Part shown: piece after piece, positions 34,306 through 43,715 of the stretch
Numbering within the stretch: position 1 is the first letter of the stretch
Layout of the letters: each line of letters starts with the position of its first letter
Origin: an uncultured Chloroflexota bacterium
GTDB taxonomy: Bacteria > Chloroflexota > UBA11872
Direction: 5' to 3'
Length of the DNA: 64,000 nt
NCBI GenBank assembly: GCA_958296175.1
Contig: OY282448.1
Span: forward strand, 2,728,127-2,792,126
Program-made: the position numbers and the translations under genes
Notes under the pieces: generated by a model
What the model saw: the letters and a program-made list of their open reading frames with translations, nothing else
The model's database searches: none
What the model was told of the DNA's origin: nothing

Positions 34306-34586
34306 CGGGGGACAAGGCCAGGCGGGAACGAGAGGCGCGCGGCCATTGGGACGCGGGCCGAGCGGCGCGGGCAGGACAGAGCGTGACTGGTGGTACGGGT
34401 TGGACGTGCCAGGCGTGACGGCGGCTTCACGCGCCGCACGTTTTCGGGACACCGAACGCGGGGACCGACCCCGTCCAGGACAGATAAGGGCTTCACACGC
34501 CGCACGTTTTCGGGACGCCGAACGCGGCGAACATCCCAAAACGCTCGTGATACGCTGCGGGACCGTTGACGGCAGGGCTTTGACAG
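34306..34586. repeat. Gap with two 38-bp direct repeats, period 66 bp
   Basis: GCTTCACGCGCCGCACGTTT (34424 onward) continues into TTCGGGACACCGAACGCGG and recurs at 34490 with three changes; the repeats end at 34461 and 34527, separated by 28 unrelated bases. The last 60 bp carry a possible promoter for the next gene (GATACGCTG region). No gene seen. Confidence 0.6.
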
Positions 34587-34979
34587 ATGCGCGACGGTGC
34601 GCTGCTTCGAGTTCGCCGGTTGGCGCCGACCCGGCTGGCCGCCGACGTGCGGCGGGAAGTCCGCGGCGCGGCGCTGGCGCTGTCCGACGCCATCGCGCAG
34701 CAGTTCCCAGGGGTAACCGTCGAGGTGGACATGCACAGCGTGGACGGCGAGGACGCCATCCTCTGGATTCGGGACGGGCAGAGGGTGCGCGGCGACGGGC
34801 TGGCGCATTTCGTGGATGGGGTGTGTCGGCGGCAGACCCGCCGCACCGGTTTCTGGATCGTGCCCCGCATCCTGCCCGGCGCGGCGTCGCCCGACGACCG
34901 CCAGGAGAGCTTCGATCTGGCGAGTTCGGCCTACCGGCGTTTGCGCTCGGTGAGCGGCATCCCGCTGCGCGCGCGCTGA
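34587..34979 (+). CDS. Hypothetical protein, 130 aa
   Basis: Unrecognised. A soluble protein with mixed alpha/beta character: a helical AADVRREVRGAALALSDAIA segment, a strand-rich VTVEVDMHSVDGEDAILWIR, then GFWIVPRILPG and a helical Ser/Arg tail. The composition is unlike the frame-shadow peptides around it, supporting a real gene. Its 3' end overlaps the 3' end of the convergent mobA by 49 bp, so one of the two may end earlier in relatives. Confidence 0.55.
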   Translation: MRDGALLRVRRLAPTRLAADVRREVRGAALALSDAIAQQFPGVTVEVDMHSVDGEDAILWIRDGQRVRGDGLAHFVDGVCRRQTRRTGFWIVPRILPGAASPDDRQESFDLASSAYRRLRSVSGIPLRAR

Positions 34980-35566
34980 TAGTCGGCGGGCGTGTTGAGG
35001 TTCTGAAACGAGCGTAAGTCGGGGCTGACGGCGCGCAGCTGGCGCTCGTCCACCCGCACGGCGGCCAGGTCGTCGAAGACGGGCGCGATCTTGAGCCGGC
35101 GGCGCACGATGCGCGCGCGCATGGCGCGCAGGGCGGTTTTGCGGTAGACGGCGTGCAGCGGCTCGGGATAGCCGTCGATCATGGGCACGACCGCGTCCGC
35201 CGCGCCGACGCGCCCCACCAGGTCGAGAATCAGCGCGCGGTCCAGAAAAGGCATGTCGGCCGCAGCCACGAACGCCAGGTCGTGCGCCGCCGCGGCCAGG
35301 CCGCTGTAGACGCCTCCCAGACTGCCGGCATTTGGAAACAGGTCGCCCACGATGCGCGCGCCGTCTACCTGGGGATGGTCGTTGGCCACCAGCAGCAGGT
35401 CGTCGGTGACGGCCCGCACCGAGGCGGCCACATGGTGCAGCAAGGTGGCGCCGTCCGTCTGGGCGGCGGACGGCCAGGGCAGGGCGCGCTTGTCGCGGCC
35501 CATGCGGCGGCTGCGGCCTCCGGCCAGGATCACGACCGACAGCCGCGCGGGCGCGCCGCCGATCAT
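34931..35566 (-). CDS. mobA: Molybdenum cofactor guanylyltransferase (MobA-like NTP transferase)
   Basis: Transfers GMP from GTP to molybdopterin to give the MGD cofactor. The ATG at 35566 places VVILAGGRSRRMGRDKRAL near the N-terminus, the nucleotide loop with the catalytic Lys. Further matches: GPxGG-equivalent AGSLGGVYSGLAAA, FVAAADMPFLD with the metal-binding Asp, and the C-terminal FQNLNTPADYQRA. At 211 residues it is of normal length. An upstream in-frame ATG would add 29 residues that overlap the trx promoter. It sits 3 kb from a MOSC protein; no molybdoenzyme is seen here. Confidence 0.86.
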   Translation of the reverse strand: MIGGAPARLSVVILAGGRSRRMGRDKRALPWPSAAQTDGATLLHHVAASVRAVTDDLLLVANDHPQVDGARIVGDLFPNAGSLGGVYSGLAAAAHDLAFVAAADMPFLDRALILDLVGRVGAADAVVPMIDGYPEPLHAVYRKTALRAMRARIVRRRLKIAPVFDDLAAVRVDERQLRAVSPDLRSFQNLNTPADYQRARSGMPLTERKRR

Positions 35567-35643
35567 GCGTCGTTGACGCGCGGGTTCGCGCTGCCTAGGC
35601 TCAATCGACCCGTGACGTTCCATCTCATGCGTAAGGACCTCTG

Positions 35644-35976
35644 ATGGCCGCACCCGAAGCCGTGACGGACGGCGACTTCCACGCCAAGGTAATCGAATCG
35701 CCGCTGCCCGTGCTGGTGGACTTTTGGGCCGAGTGGTGCGGCCCCTGCAAGATGATTGCGCCGCTGGTGGACGAGCTGGCCGAGGAATACGACGGGCGCG
35801 CGGCCTTCGCCAAGGTGGACGTGGACGCGAACCCGCAGACGCCGGGCGCCTACGGCATTCGCGGCATTCCGACCTTGCTGGTGTTCAGCGGCGGGGCCGA
35901 GGTGGAGCGGCTGGTCGGCTTTCGACCCAAGGCGGACCTGGCGGCGGCGCTGGACAAGGCGCTGGCGGGGGCGTAA
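35644..35976 (+). CDS. trxA: Thioredoxin
   Basis: A 110-residue cytoplasmic disulfide reductase. The active site WAEWCGPCK (Cys32, Cys35) is perfect, preceded by VLVDFWAEWC, with the buried Asp and the cis-proline segment RGIPTLLVF. No signal peptide, so it is the general cytosolic thioredoxin, reduced by thioredoxin reductase (not in this window). It starts 78 bp from the divergent mobA start. The 3' end is followed by a palindromic tandem array. Confidence 0.95.
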   Translation: MAAPEAVTDGDFHAKVIESPLPVLVDFWAEWCGPCKMIAPLVDELAEEYDGRAAFAKVDVDANPQTPGAYGIRGIPTLLVFSGGAEVERLVGFRPKADLAAALDKALAGA

Positions 35977-36080
35977 GCGCGCGCTTGGGGCGGCTTCTCG
36001 GGCGATTGACGGTTTGGCCGCCGCCCCGTGGGGCGAGTGTTGGGAGTTGCGGGGGCTTTGCTTGGGAGGGCGCTCCGGGA

Positions 36081-36254
36081 CTCACCCTCACCCTGCCCTC
36101 TCCCTGAGGGAGAGGGGAAGAGTCTGTTCGCTCCCTGAGGGAGAAGGGAAGAATCTGTGCTCTCCCTGGGGGAGAGGGGAAGAATCTGTTCGCTCCCTGA
36201 AGGGGAGTGGAAGAACCTGTGCTTTCCCTGGGCAGGAACGTCTCCGGACCAACC
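36081..36254. repeat. CTCACCCT-headed tandem array, five 31-bp units
   Basis: After the head CTCACCCTCACCCTGCCC, units containing (C/T)TCCCTG..GGGAG begin at 36100, 36131, 36162, 36193 and 36224, exactly 31 bp apart. Each unit can fold CTCCCTGAGGGAG and ends GGAAGARTCTGT(T/G). It lies in the convergent gap between trxA and dnaG and is the only notable content there. Confidence 0.85.
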
Positions 36255-36286
36255 GCGTAGCTCTGGAGGAGAGAGGGGCGAGGGGG

Positions 36287-38155
36287 TTAGTGGGGGGTTA
36301 GGGGGCGGGTGCCGAGGTGTTCTTGCATGGCGCCGGCCACGCTGAGGCGTTCGTTCCAGAGGGCGTTGAGGCGGGCGGCGATTTGCTGGTCGGACTCGGC
36401 GCCGCCGCCGGCGGCGAGTCGGGCTTCTTCGATTTCGGCGTCGATGCGGCGGCCGCGCAGGCGCAGGGTGAGTTCCTGCAGCTTGACGTGCACGTCGATT
36501 GCGCCGTCGCCGATCTGATCGGCGGCGGTTCGGACGGCGGTCAGGCAGCGCTGCGAGGCGGGGTCGAGCTCGGCGTGCACGCGCTCCCAGTCGATAGCGC
36601 GGTGATCGGCGGCTTCCTGCACGATGCGCCGCAGCAGATGCTGGGCGGCCGGGTCGCGCAGCAAGGCGGGGTCCAGACGGCCCACCAGGTCCACGGCGCT
36701 GGCGTCGGCGCGGGCGGCGCAGGTCAGCAGTTCTTCTTCCAGCGGGTCGAGGGGTAGATCGCCGCTGGCGGCGGGTTGGTCGGGGGGCGGCTGGTTGGCC
36801 GCGGCGCGCGGCGCGCCGCGGCGGCCGGAGCGGCTGGCCAGGCGCCGCAGCTCGTCCACCGGCACGCCGCTGGCGCGCGACAGCCGCTCGAAGTAGTGGC
36901 CGCGCACGACCTCGTCGCGAATCTCGGCCACGATGGGCAGCAGCTCGCGCATGGCGGCGCGGCGGCCGCGCAGGCTGTCCAAATCGTGCTCCTGGGCGGC
37001 CCAGCGGAAGGCAAAGTCGGCCAGCGGCGTGGGGGATTGGATCAGCTCGCGCCAGCGGTCGGGGCTGGCGCGCACGAGCGAATCCGGGTCTTCGCCCTGG
37101 GGGAGTTCGGCGATGCCTATGTCGGTGGCCAGGCGGTCTTCGTGGCGGACCAGGCCGCGCAGGTCCACGTTAGTTCCTGACTCGTACACGGCCTGGCCGC
37201 GCACCACGTCCAGCCCGCGGCGCGCGGCGGCGGCGCCGGCCGCGTCGGCGTCCAGGGCGATGACGATGCGCATGGCGCCGGAGGTGGTGAGCATGCGGGC
37301 CTGTTGCGGGGTGAGCGAGGTGCCCATGGAGGCCACGGTGTTGGCAAACCCGGCCTCGTGCGCCGCGATGGCGTCCATGTAGCCCTCCACGATGACGGCC
37401 GTCCCCGCCGCACGAACGGCGTCGCGGGCCAGGTGGAAGCCGTACAGCAGGTGGCCCTTGGTAAAGACTTCGGAGTCGCGCGTGTTGAGGTACTTCGGCT
37501 CCACGTCGCGCAGCGTGCGGCCGCCGAAGCCCACCACGGCGCCCGTACGGTCCCAGATGGGGAAGATGAGACGGTCGAACAGGTAATCGCGCACGCCGCG
37601 GTCGTCGGCGCGCGTGAGGCCGGACGTGTCGATGTCTTCGAGCGCGAACCCCTGGGCGCGCAGCCGGCCGAGCAGCGGCGAGCCGCGGGCGGCGGCCCAG
37701 CCCAGGGCGAAGCGTTCGACGCTGGCCGCGGCGAGGCCGCGGGCGCGCAGGTAGTCGCGCGCCGGGGCGGCCTCGGGCGATTCCAGGAGCTGGCGGTGCA
37801 GGAAGTCGCGCGCCGAGGCCAGCACGCCGAGCAGTTTGTCGCGGCGGCGGCGGCGTCCGGGGTCGGCCGCGGCCGCGCCGACCTCGATGCCGGCCTCGCG
37901 GCCCAGTTCGCGCAGCGCGTCGGGGAACTCCACGCGGTCGCGGCGCATGACGTAGGTGAGCAGGTCGCCGCCCGCGCCGCAGCCGAAGCACTTGAAGCTG
38001 CCGCGGTCGGGGAACACGAAGAAGGAGGGGGTCTTTTCTTCGTGGAAGGGGCAGCGCGCCTTCCAGTTGCGCCCGGCGCGCAGCAGCCGCAGGTCGCGGC
38101 CGATGTACTCGACCGCGTCGAGCCGGGCTTTGACGTCCTCGACGGGGGTGGCCAT
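36287..38155 (-). CDS. dnaG: DnaG, DNA primase
   Basis: Makes RNA primers for replication. The 622 residues carry the N-terminal CHC2 zinc finger CPFHEEKTPSF...CFGCG (Cys35, His38, Cys56, Cys59), a RNA polymerase domain with ARDYLRARGL and FGGRTL, then a Toprim metal centre with AVIVEGYMD and IALDADAAG. The C-terminal helical part resembles the DnaB-interacting domain. The catalytic set is intact. It is not in a rpsU-dnaG-rpoD operon here, and no rpoD follows. Confidence 0.96.
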   Translation of the reverse strand: MATPVEDVKARLDAVEYIGRDLRLLRAGRNWKARCPFHEEKTPSFFVFPDRGSFKCFGCGAGGDLLTYVMRRDRVEFPDALRELGREAGIEVGAAAADPGRRRRRDKLLGVLASARDFLHRQLLESPEAAPARDYLRARGLAAASVERFALGWAAARGSPLLGRLRAQGFALEDIDTSGLTRADDRGVRDYLFDRLIFPIWDRTGAVVGFGGRTLRDVEPKYLNTRDSEVFTKGHLLYGFHLARDAVRAAGTAVIVEGYMDAIAAHEAGFANTVASMGTSLTPQQARMLTTSGAMRIVIALDADAAGAAAARRGLDVVRGQAVYESGTNVDLRGLVRHEDRLATDIGIAELPQGEDPDSLVRASPDRWRELIQSPTPLADFAFRWAAQEHDLDSLRGRRAAMRELLPIVAEIRDEVVRGHYFERLSRASGVPVDELRRLASRSGRRGAPRAAANQPPPDQPAASGDLPLDPLEEELLTCAARADASAVDLVGRLDPALLRDPAAQHLLRRIVQEAADHRAIDWERVHAELDPASQRCLTAVRTAADQIGDGAIDVHVKLQELTLRLRGRRIDAEIEEARLAAGGGAESDQQIAARLNALWNERLSVAGAMQEHLGTRPLTPH

Positions 38156-38378
38156 GACGAGACGATCCTACGACGGGAGGGGATTGTGGATTGGGGATTG
38201 GGGGCTGGGGCGGGGCGTTCGTGGGAATGATGGATATGGCGGCGGTCTCTGGGAGGGGCAGGGGCGATGGCTGGCCGCTGACTCTTCGCGCGTGACTACC
38301 GGGCGGGCGTACGGCGAGGCGGCGTTGGAGGCGATGCTTTGACTCTTCGCGCGTGACTATCAGACGGGCGCTTGTTGG
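38156..38378. repeat. Gap with two 61-bp-period direct repeats and a GGATTGTGGATTGGGG motif
   Basis: TGACTCTTCGCGCGTGACTA at 38279 recurs at 38340. Between dnaG and these lies GATTGTGGATTGGGGATTGG (about 38183), a motif that recurs twice near 43.7 kb. No gene seen; the second repeat lies next to the ppdK stop. Confidence 0.6.
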
Positions 38379-41033
38379 CTAGCGGTCGCGGAAGCTTTGT
38401 TCCAGTCGGGCGTGAGCGGCGGCGATGCGGGCGACGGGAACTCGGTAGGGGGAGGCGCTGACGTAGTCGAGGCCCAGGGATTCGCAGAAGTCGATGGAAG
38501 CCGGGTCGCCGCCGTGTTCGCCGCAGATGCCGACTTCGATGTCGGGGCGGGCGGCGCGGCCCTGGTCGGCGGCGATGCGCATGAGCGCGCCCACACCCTC
38601 GCGGTCCAGCACGCCGAAGGGGTTGTCGGCCAGGATGCCGTCGTCCACGTACTTGAGCAGGAAGCGGCCTTCGGCGTCGTCGCGGCTGATGCCAAAGGTG
38701 GTCTGGGTGAGGTCGTTGGTGCCGAAGCTGAAGAACTCGGCCACGCCGGCGATGTCGGCGGCGGTGAGACAGGCGCGCGGCACTTCCAGCATGGTGCCGA
38801 ACTTGAACTCCACACGCTCGCCGGCGCCGTGCTGCACGTGTTCGGCCGCGGCGCGCAGGCGGGCCTCGATGGTGGTGAGTTCGGTGACGTGGCCGATGAG
38901 GGGGATCATGATTTCGGGCAGGGTGGGGACGGCCTCGGCCTGGAGGTGCAGCGCGGCTTCCACGATGGCGCGCACCTGCATTTCGTAGATCTCGGGGTGC
39001 ATGAGGCCGAGGCGGCAGCCGCGCAGCCCCAGCATGGGGTTGGCTTCGTGCAGCTCGGCGGCGCGGGCGACTTTGCGGCGCGCCAGGGCCAGCTCGGCTT
39101 CGGAGGCGCCGCGGCGCTCCAGGTCGGTCAGCTCGTCGTCGACGCCGCTCAAGAACTCGTGCAGCGGCGGGTCCAGCAGCCGAATGATGACGGGGAGCCC
39201 CTGCATGGCGCGCAGGATGCCGATGAAGTCCTGCCGCTGGATGGGCAGCAGGCGGTCGAGTGCGCGGCGGCGCTCGGTCTCGGTTTCGGCCAGGATCATG
39301 TCTTGCACGATGGGCAGGCGGTCGCCTTCGCGGAACATGTGCTCGGTGCGGCAGAGGCCAATGCCCTGCGCGCCGTAGGAGCGCGCCAGCTCGGCTTCGG
39401 CGGGGGTGTCGGCGTTGGCCCAGACTTCCAGCCGCCGCAGCTCGTCGGCCCAGCCGAGCAGTTCGAGCAGCTGGGGGGTCATTTCGCCTGGAATCAGCGG
39501 CGTCTCGCCCAAGATGACGTCGCCCTGGGTGCCGTCGATGGTGAGGACGTCGCCGGCGGCGACGACTGCGTCGCCGACGCGGAACTGCCGGGCGGCCAGG
39601 TCGATCTCCAGGGTTTCGCAGCCGACCACGGCGGGCAGGCCCAGCTGGCGGGCGACGATGGCGGCGTGGCTGGTTGCGCCGCCGCGGGAGGTGAGGATGG
39701 CGCGCGAGGCGGCCATGCCGTGGAAGTCGTCGGGCGAGGTTTCGGGCCGCACCAGGATCACGTCACGGCCCTGGGCGGCCAGGTCGGCGGCTTCGTCGGC
39801 GGTGAAGACGGCCTGGCCGCTGGCGGCGCCGGGCGAAGCGTTCAAGCCGCGCGTGAGAGCGTCCACGGGGGCGGAGCGGTCGATGCGGTCGTGCAGCAGC
39901 GCGGCCACTTGTTCCGCTTCGACCCGCCGCACGGCCTCGGCGCGGTCGATCTTGCCTTCGTGCACCATGTCCACGGCGATGCGCACGGCGGCGGCGGGGC
40001 TGCGCTTGCCGGCGCGTGTTTGCAGCATGTAGAGGCGGCCGTCTTCGATGGTGAATTCCAGGTCCTGCATCTCGGCGTAGTGGGCTTCCAGGGTTTGGGC
40101 GTAGGCCTGGAACTCGCCGTAGACCTCCGGCAGGGTTTCGCGCAGGGCGCTGATGGGCGAGGGCGTGCGCACGCCGGCCACCACGTCTTCGCCCTGGGCG
40201 TTGAGCAGGTATTCGCCAAAGAGTTCGTGCACGCCGTCGTTGGGGTTGCGGGTGAAGGCCACGCCGGTGCCGGAGCGTTCGCCCATGTTGCCGAAGACCA
40301 TGGTCTGCACGTTGCAGGCCGTGCCCCAGTCGTGCGGCAGGCGGTGGAAGTTGCGGTAATCCACGGCGCGGCGGCCATGCCACGAGTCGAAGACGGCTTT
40401 GATGGCGCGGTCGAGCTGTTCGTGCGGGTCTCGAGGGAAGCGCTGGCCGGTTTCGCGCATGATGAGACGCTCGAAGTCGGCCGCGACGTTTTCCCAATCG
40501 CCGGCGGTGAGGTCGAGATCGTGGGTCTTGCCCAGGCGCTGCTTGTGGCGGTGGATGACGTCCTCGAAGGCGCGGCTGTCCACGCCCAGCACGATGGCGC
40601 CGAAGCCCTGCACGAAGCGGCGGTAGGCGTCGCGGCTGAAGCGCGCGTCGCCGGTCAGGGCGGTGAGGCCGTCCAACGTGCGGCTGTTCAGCCCCAGGTT
40701 GAGCACGGTGTCCATCATGCCGGGCATGGAGACGCGCGCGCCGGAGCGGACGGAGACGAGCAGGGGGTTGGCCGGGTCGCCGAAGCGTTTGCCGGTCTGT
40801 GTTTCGACGTCGACGAGGGCGGTTTCGAGCTGCTGCTGCAGGCCGGCGGGAAAGACGCGGTCGTTGGCGAAGTAGGCCAGGCAGGCTTCGGTGGTGATGG
40901 TGAGGCCGGGCGGCACGGGCATGCCGGCGCGGGTCATTTCGGCGGATCCTGCGCCTTTGCCGCCCAGCAAATTGCGCATGGACTCGGCGCCTTCGCGAAA
41001 CAGGTAGACCCACTTGACGGCGGCGGCAGACAT
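38379..41033 (-). CDS. ppdK: Pyruvate phosphate dikinase
   Basis: Interconverts pyruvate, ATP and phosphate with PEP, AMP and PPi. The 884 residues contain the N-terminal ATP-grasp domain (LLGGKGAGSAEMTRAGMPVP, VSVRSGARVSMPGMMDTVLN, TGVAFTRNP), the swivelling His domain with ILTSRGGATSHAAIVARQLG (the phosphorylated His), and the C-terminal PEP/pyruvate barrel with GLRGCRLGLMHPEIYE, FSFGTNDLTQTTFG and GICGEHGGDPASI. The ATG at 41033 is chosen; farther upstream is the divergent MFS region. PPDK often supports gluconeogenesis or PPi-based glycolysis. Confidence 0.97.
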   Translation of the reverse strand: MSAAAVKWVYLFREGAESMRNLLGGKGAGSAEMTRAGMPVPPGLTITTEACLAYFANDRVFPAGLQQQLETALVDVETQTGKRFGDPANPLLVSVRSGARVSMPGMMDTVLNLGLNSRTLDGLTALTGDARFSRDAYRRFVQGFGAIVLGVDSRAFEDVIHRHKQRLGKTHDLDLTAGDWENVAADFERLIMRETGQRFPRDPHEQLDRAIKAVFDSWHGRRAVDYRNFHRLPHDWGTACNVQTMVFGNMGERSGTGVAFTRNPNDGVHELFGEYLLNAQGEDVVAGVRTPSPISALRETLPEVYGEFQAYAQTLEAHYAEMQDLEFTIEDGRLYMLQTRAGKRSPAAAVRIAVDMVHEGKIDRAEAVRRVEAEQVAALLHDRIDRSAPVDALTRGLNASPGAASGQAVFTADEAADLAAQGRDVILVRPETSPDDFHGMAASRAILTSRGGATSHAAIVARQLGLPAVVGCETLEIDLAARQFRVGDAVVAAGDVLTIDGTQGDVILGETPLIPGEMTPQLLELLGWADELRRLEVWANADTPAEAELARSYGAQGIGLCRTEHMFREGDRLPIVQDMILAETETERRRALDRLLPIQRQDFIGILRAMQGLPVIIRLLDPPLHEFLSGVDDELTDLERRGASEAELALARRKVARAAELHEANPMLGLRGCRLGLMHPEIYEMQVRAIVEAALHLQAEAVPTLPEIMIPLIGHVTELTTIEARLRAAAEHVQHGAGERVEFKFGTMLEVPRACLTAADIAGVAEFFSFGTNDLTQTTFGISRDDAEGRFLLKYVDDGILADNPFGVLDREGVGALMRIAADQGRAARPDIEVGICGEHGGDPASIDFCESLGLDYVSASPYRVPVARIAAAHARLEQSFRDR

Positions 41034-41145
41034 GCGCGGGCAACTCCGGGTGGGGATCAGGCGCTCGGTGGAGGCGCGGGAGTGCTCGAACTGTACCATC
41101 GCGCTCGCGTGTGGCAGCTGGACGGAAGGCCGCGGCATCTCCTGG

Positions 41146-42309
41146 TTGAGCGCCGCCCGTCGGTGGGTGGCGACCGTGGCGCTGGGCCACTTTGCCGTGG
41201 ACTTCACGGCGCAGCTGCCCACCATGATGTATCCCTACCTGATCCAGCGGTTCGAGCTGTCGAATTTTCTGGTGGGGGTGATCGCCACGGCGTGGGCAGT
41301 GACCTCGTCGATCTCACAGCCGCCGTTTGGCTATCTGGGCGACCGGGTGGGGCGCCGCTGGCTGGCGGCGGGCTGCATTGCGGCGATGGCGGGGCTGGTG
41401 GCCGCGATTCCCCTGGCGCCGTCGTACGGCCTGGTGGTGGCGCTGGCGGCGCTGGCGGGAATTGTGGTGGGCGGGTTCCATCCGCAAGGGGGGTCCATCG
41501 CCAACGAAGCGGCGGCGCGGAACAAAGGCGCCAGCGTTTCGACGTTTTTTCTGGGCGGGCACCTGGGGTTTGCCGCCGCGCCGCTGACGGCCGGGGTGGT
41601 GCTGGCCGCCAGCGGGCTGGCGGGGGCGCCCTGGCTGGCGCTGCCGGCGCTGCTGGTGGCGGCGCTGCTGCCGCTGGGGCTGCGGGGCGCGGGCACGGCG
41701 GCGGCGGCGGCGCGCGCGGCCGCGCGCACCACGCGCGCCGCGCCGGCCGCGGTGGGCAGCGCGGTTGCGGCGCTGCTGGTTGCGGCGGTGGTGCGGGGCT
41801 GGGCCTATGCCAGTCTCAACGTCTTCACGCCCCTGTTCGTTTCACCCGACACGCCCAACCCCACGCTGTACGGCGCGCTGCTGACGACGTACCTGGGGTT
41901 TCACGCCGCGGGCGCGTTCAGCGGCGGCCTGCTGGCGGACCGCGTGGGGGCGCGGCGCATCATCGGGGCGTCGTCCGTGCTGCTGGCGCCGTGCGTGGCC
42001 GTCTACGCGTTGGCGCCGGTGGGTTGGGCGTCGTTCGTGTTTCTGGGCGCCGCGGGGGCGCTGATCGGGGCGGGATTCACGCCAACGGTGCTGCTGATGC
42101 AACGGCTGATGCGCCACCGCATGGGCTTGGGCACTGGCATCGTTCTGGGCGTGTCGTTCGGCGCCGCGGCGCCCGGCAACATGCTCACGGGGTGGGTGGG
42201 AGACGCGGCGGGGCTGCACGTAGCTTTCCTGCTGCTGGCCGCAGCGCAGGCGGCGGTGCTGATAGCGTTGCGCTGGATTCCCGCGGGCCGGCAGCCGGTC
42301 GACGCCTAG
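41146..42309 (+). CDS. MFS transporter, Fsr-like
   Basis: A major facilitator of about 387 residues. Helix 1 and 2 read GHFAVDFTAQLPTMMYPYL and SSISQPPFGYLGDRVGRRW, close to the fosmidomycin-resistance (Fsr) branch, with a PQGGSIANEAA loop after helix 4. It is likely an exporter of a small molecule in the cytoplasmic membrane. No in-frame ATG is suitably placed: starts are TTG 41146 or GTG 41167; I use the TTG. It diverges from ppdK 112 bp away. Confidence 0.82.
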   Translation: MSAARRWVATVALGHFAVDFTAQLPTMMYPYLIQRFELSNFLVGVIATAWAVTSSISQPPFGYLGDRVGRRWLAAGCIAAMAGLVAAIPLAPSYGLVVALAALAGIVVGGFHPQGGSIANEAAARNKGASVSTFFLGGHLGFAAAPLTAGVVLAASGLAGAPWLALPALLVAALLPLGLRGAGTAAAAARAAARTTRAAPAAVGSAVAALLVAAVVRGWAYASLNVFTPLFVSPDTPNPTLYGALLTTYLGFHAAGAFSGGLLADRVGARRIIGASSVLLAPCVAVYALAPVGWASFVFLGAAGALIGAGFTPTVLLMQRLMRHRMGLGTGIVLGVSFGAAAPGNMLTGWVGDAAGLHVAFLLLAAAQAAVLIALRWIPAGRQPVDA

Positions 42310-42352
42310 GCACGGCCCGCGCACGGCGGCCGAGGCGGGAAGGAGCGCGAGG

Positions 42353-43663
42353 ATGACGGAGATCGAACGGCTGCGCACCACGCTGGCGGACGAACTGACG
42401 CAGCGGGACGAGGAGGGCTGCGACGTTGCAGACCTGCGGGGCGAGGTGGAGGCGCAGGGACTCGCTGCGCTGTCGGCGGCGGAGGTCACGGCGTATCTGG
42501 ATCGGCTGGCTGCGCTGCCCGTGCGGCCGGGGTTTGCCTACCGCGAACCCAGCGGCCTGGCGTCCATCCAGGCGGCGCGGCCGGCCGCGCCGCCGCTGCC
42601 GGCGGCGGACATGGCGGAGTACGAGCAGCGGCTGCGCGGGGCCTGGCTGGGGCGCTGCGCGGGGTGCTGCCTGGGCAAGCCGGTGGAGCTGTGGCCGCGG
42701 CAGGAGATTCGCCGCTATCTGGACGCCGCGGGCGTGGGCGAGCTGCGCGACTACCTGCCGCTGCTGGACCCCAACCCGGCGGCTCGGCCGCTGCACCCCT
42801 CGGCGCTGGTGTCCACGCGGGGCAACATCGACGGCATGCCGCGGGACGACGACATCGACTACTGCATCCTGGCGCTGCTGGTGCTGGAAGCGCACGGGCT
42901 GGAGGCTTCCACCGAGGACTGGGCGGCCGCCTGGCTGGAGCGTCTGCCCTTCATGCAGGTCTACACGGCCGAACGGGCGGCCTACCGCAATCTGGTGCTG
43001 GGGGTTCCGCCTGGCGAGGCGGCCAGGGTGCAAAACCCCTACCGCGAGTGGATCGGGGCGCAGATTCGGGCCGACGTGTTGGGCTACGTGTCGCCAGGGC
43101 TTCCCGCGCAGGCCGCCGAGCTTGCCTACCGCGACGCGGCGCTGTCGCACGTCAAGAATGGGATATACGGGGAGATGTGGGCGGCGGCCAGCGTGGCGGC
43201 CGCGTTCAGCCTGGACGACCCGGTGGAGGCGGTCGGCGCGGGGCTGGCGCAGATTCCGGCCGCCAGTCGGCTGCACGAGGCGCTGACGCAGACGCTGGCC
43301 TGGAGCCGCGAGCTGCCCGCCTGGGAACAGGCCTGGGAGCGGGTGGAGGCGGCCTACGGCGGCTATCACACCGTGCACACCATCAACAACGCCTGCTACA
43401 CGGTGCTGGGGCTGGCCTACGGCCGCGGAGATTTTGGCGCCACGGTGGGGATTGCGGTGGCGTGCGGCGAGGACACGGATTGCAACGGCGCCACGGCCGG
43501 CTCGATTTTCGGCGCGGCGCACGGCGCGGCGGCGGTGCCGGACGCCTGGACGGCGCCGTTCCACGACCGCGCGGCCACCAGGGTGAGCGGCGCGGGCGAA
43601 CCGAGGATTAGCGGGCTGATCGAGCGGACGGCCAGGCTGGAGCGGAAGTTTCGGGGCGGGTGA
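42353..43663 (+). CDS. ADP-ribosylglycohydrolase family protein
   Basis: A 436-residue all-helical DraG-type hydrolase that should remove ADP-ribose from protein or nucleic acid. The binuclear metal-site motifs are present: RLRGAWLGRCAGCCLGKPVE, GMPRDDDIDYCI (the TDDT-like acidic cluster), and the C-terminal GEDTDCNGATAGSIFGA (GGDTDTNA-like). The first 85 residues form a separate helical extension. No ADP-ribosyltransferase is seen in the window. Start ATG 42353 is preceded by GGAGCGAGG. Codon use fits its neighbours. Confidence 0.9.
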   Translation: MTEIERLRTTLADELTQRDEEGCDVADLRGEVEAQGLAALSAAEVTAYLDRLAALPVRPGFAYREPSGLASIQAARPAAPPLPAADMAEYEQRLRGAWLGRCAGCCLGKPVELWPRQEIRRYLDAAGVGELRDYLPLLDPNPAARPLHPSALVSTRGNIDGMPRDDDIDYCILALLVLEAHGLEASTEDWAAAWLERLPFMQVYTAERAAYRNLVLGVPPGEAARVQNPYREWIGAQIRADVLGYVSPGLPAQAAELAYRDAALSHVKNGIYGEMWAAASVAAAFSLDDPVEAVGAGLAQIPAASRLHEALTQTLAWSRELPAWEQAWERVEAAYGGYHTVHTINNACYTVLGLAYGRGDFGATVGIAVACGEDTDCNGATAGSIFGAAHGAAAVPDAWTAPFHDRAATRVSGAGEPRISGLIERTARLERKFRGG

Positions 43664-43668
43664 AAAAG

Positions 43669-43715
43669 ATTGTGGATTGGGGATTGGGGAATTGTGGATT
43701 GGGGATTGCCGAAGG
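43669..43715. repeat. Two copies of ATTGTGGATTGGGGATTG-type motif
   Basis: GATTGTGGATTGGGGATTGG (43669) and AATTGTGGATTGGGGATTGC (about 43690) lie in the gap before ribokinase. A third copy sits at about 38183, again in a gap. The motif is far less GC-rich than its surroundings. Confidence 0.6.

Noticed and set aside
34424-34527. Two 38-bp repeats separated by 28 bp, like a minimal CRISPR
   Set aside because: Only two copies, three mismatches, no leader and no cas genes; grouped with other 55-72 bp period repeats instead.
36100-36254. Second array resembling a CRISPR locus
   Set aside because: Exact 31-bp tandem repeats with palindromes but no spacers; same family head as the 11-kb array.
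38397-42356. A 1319-codon plus-strand frame
   Set aside because: Mirror of ppdK and out of frame with the MFS gene; both real genes have intact family motifs.
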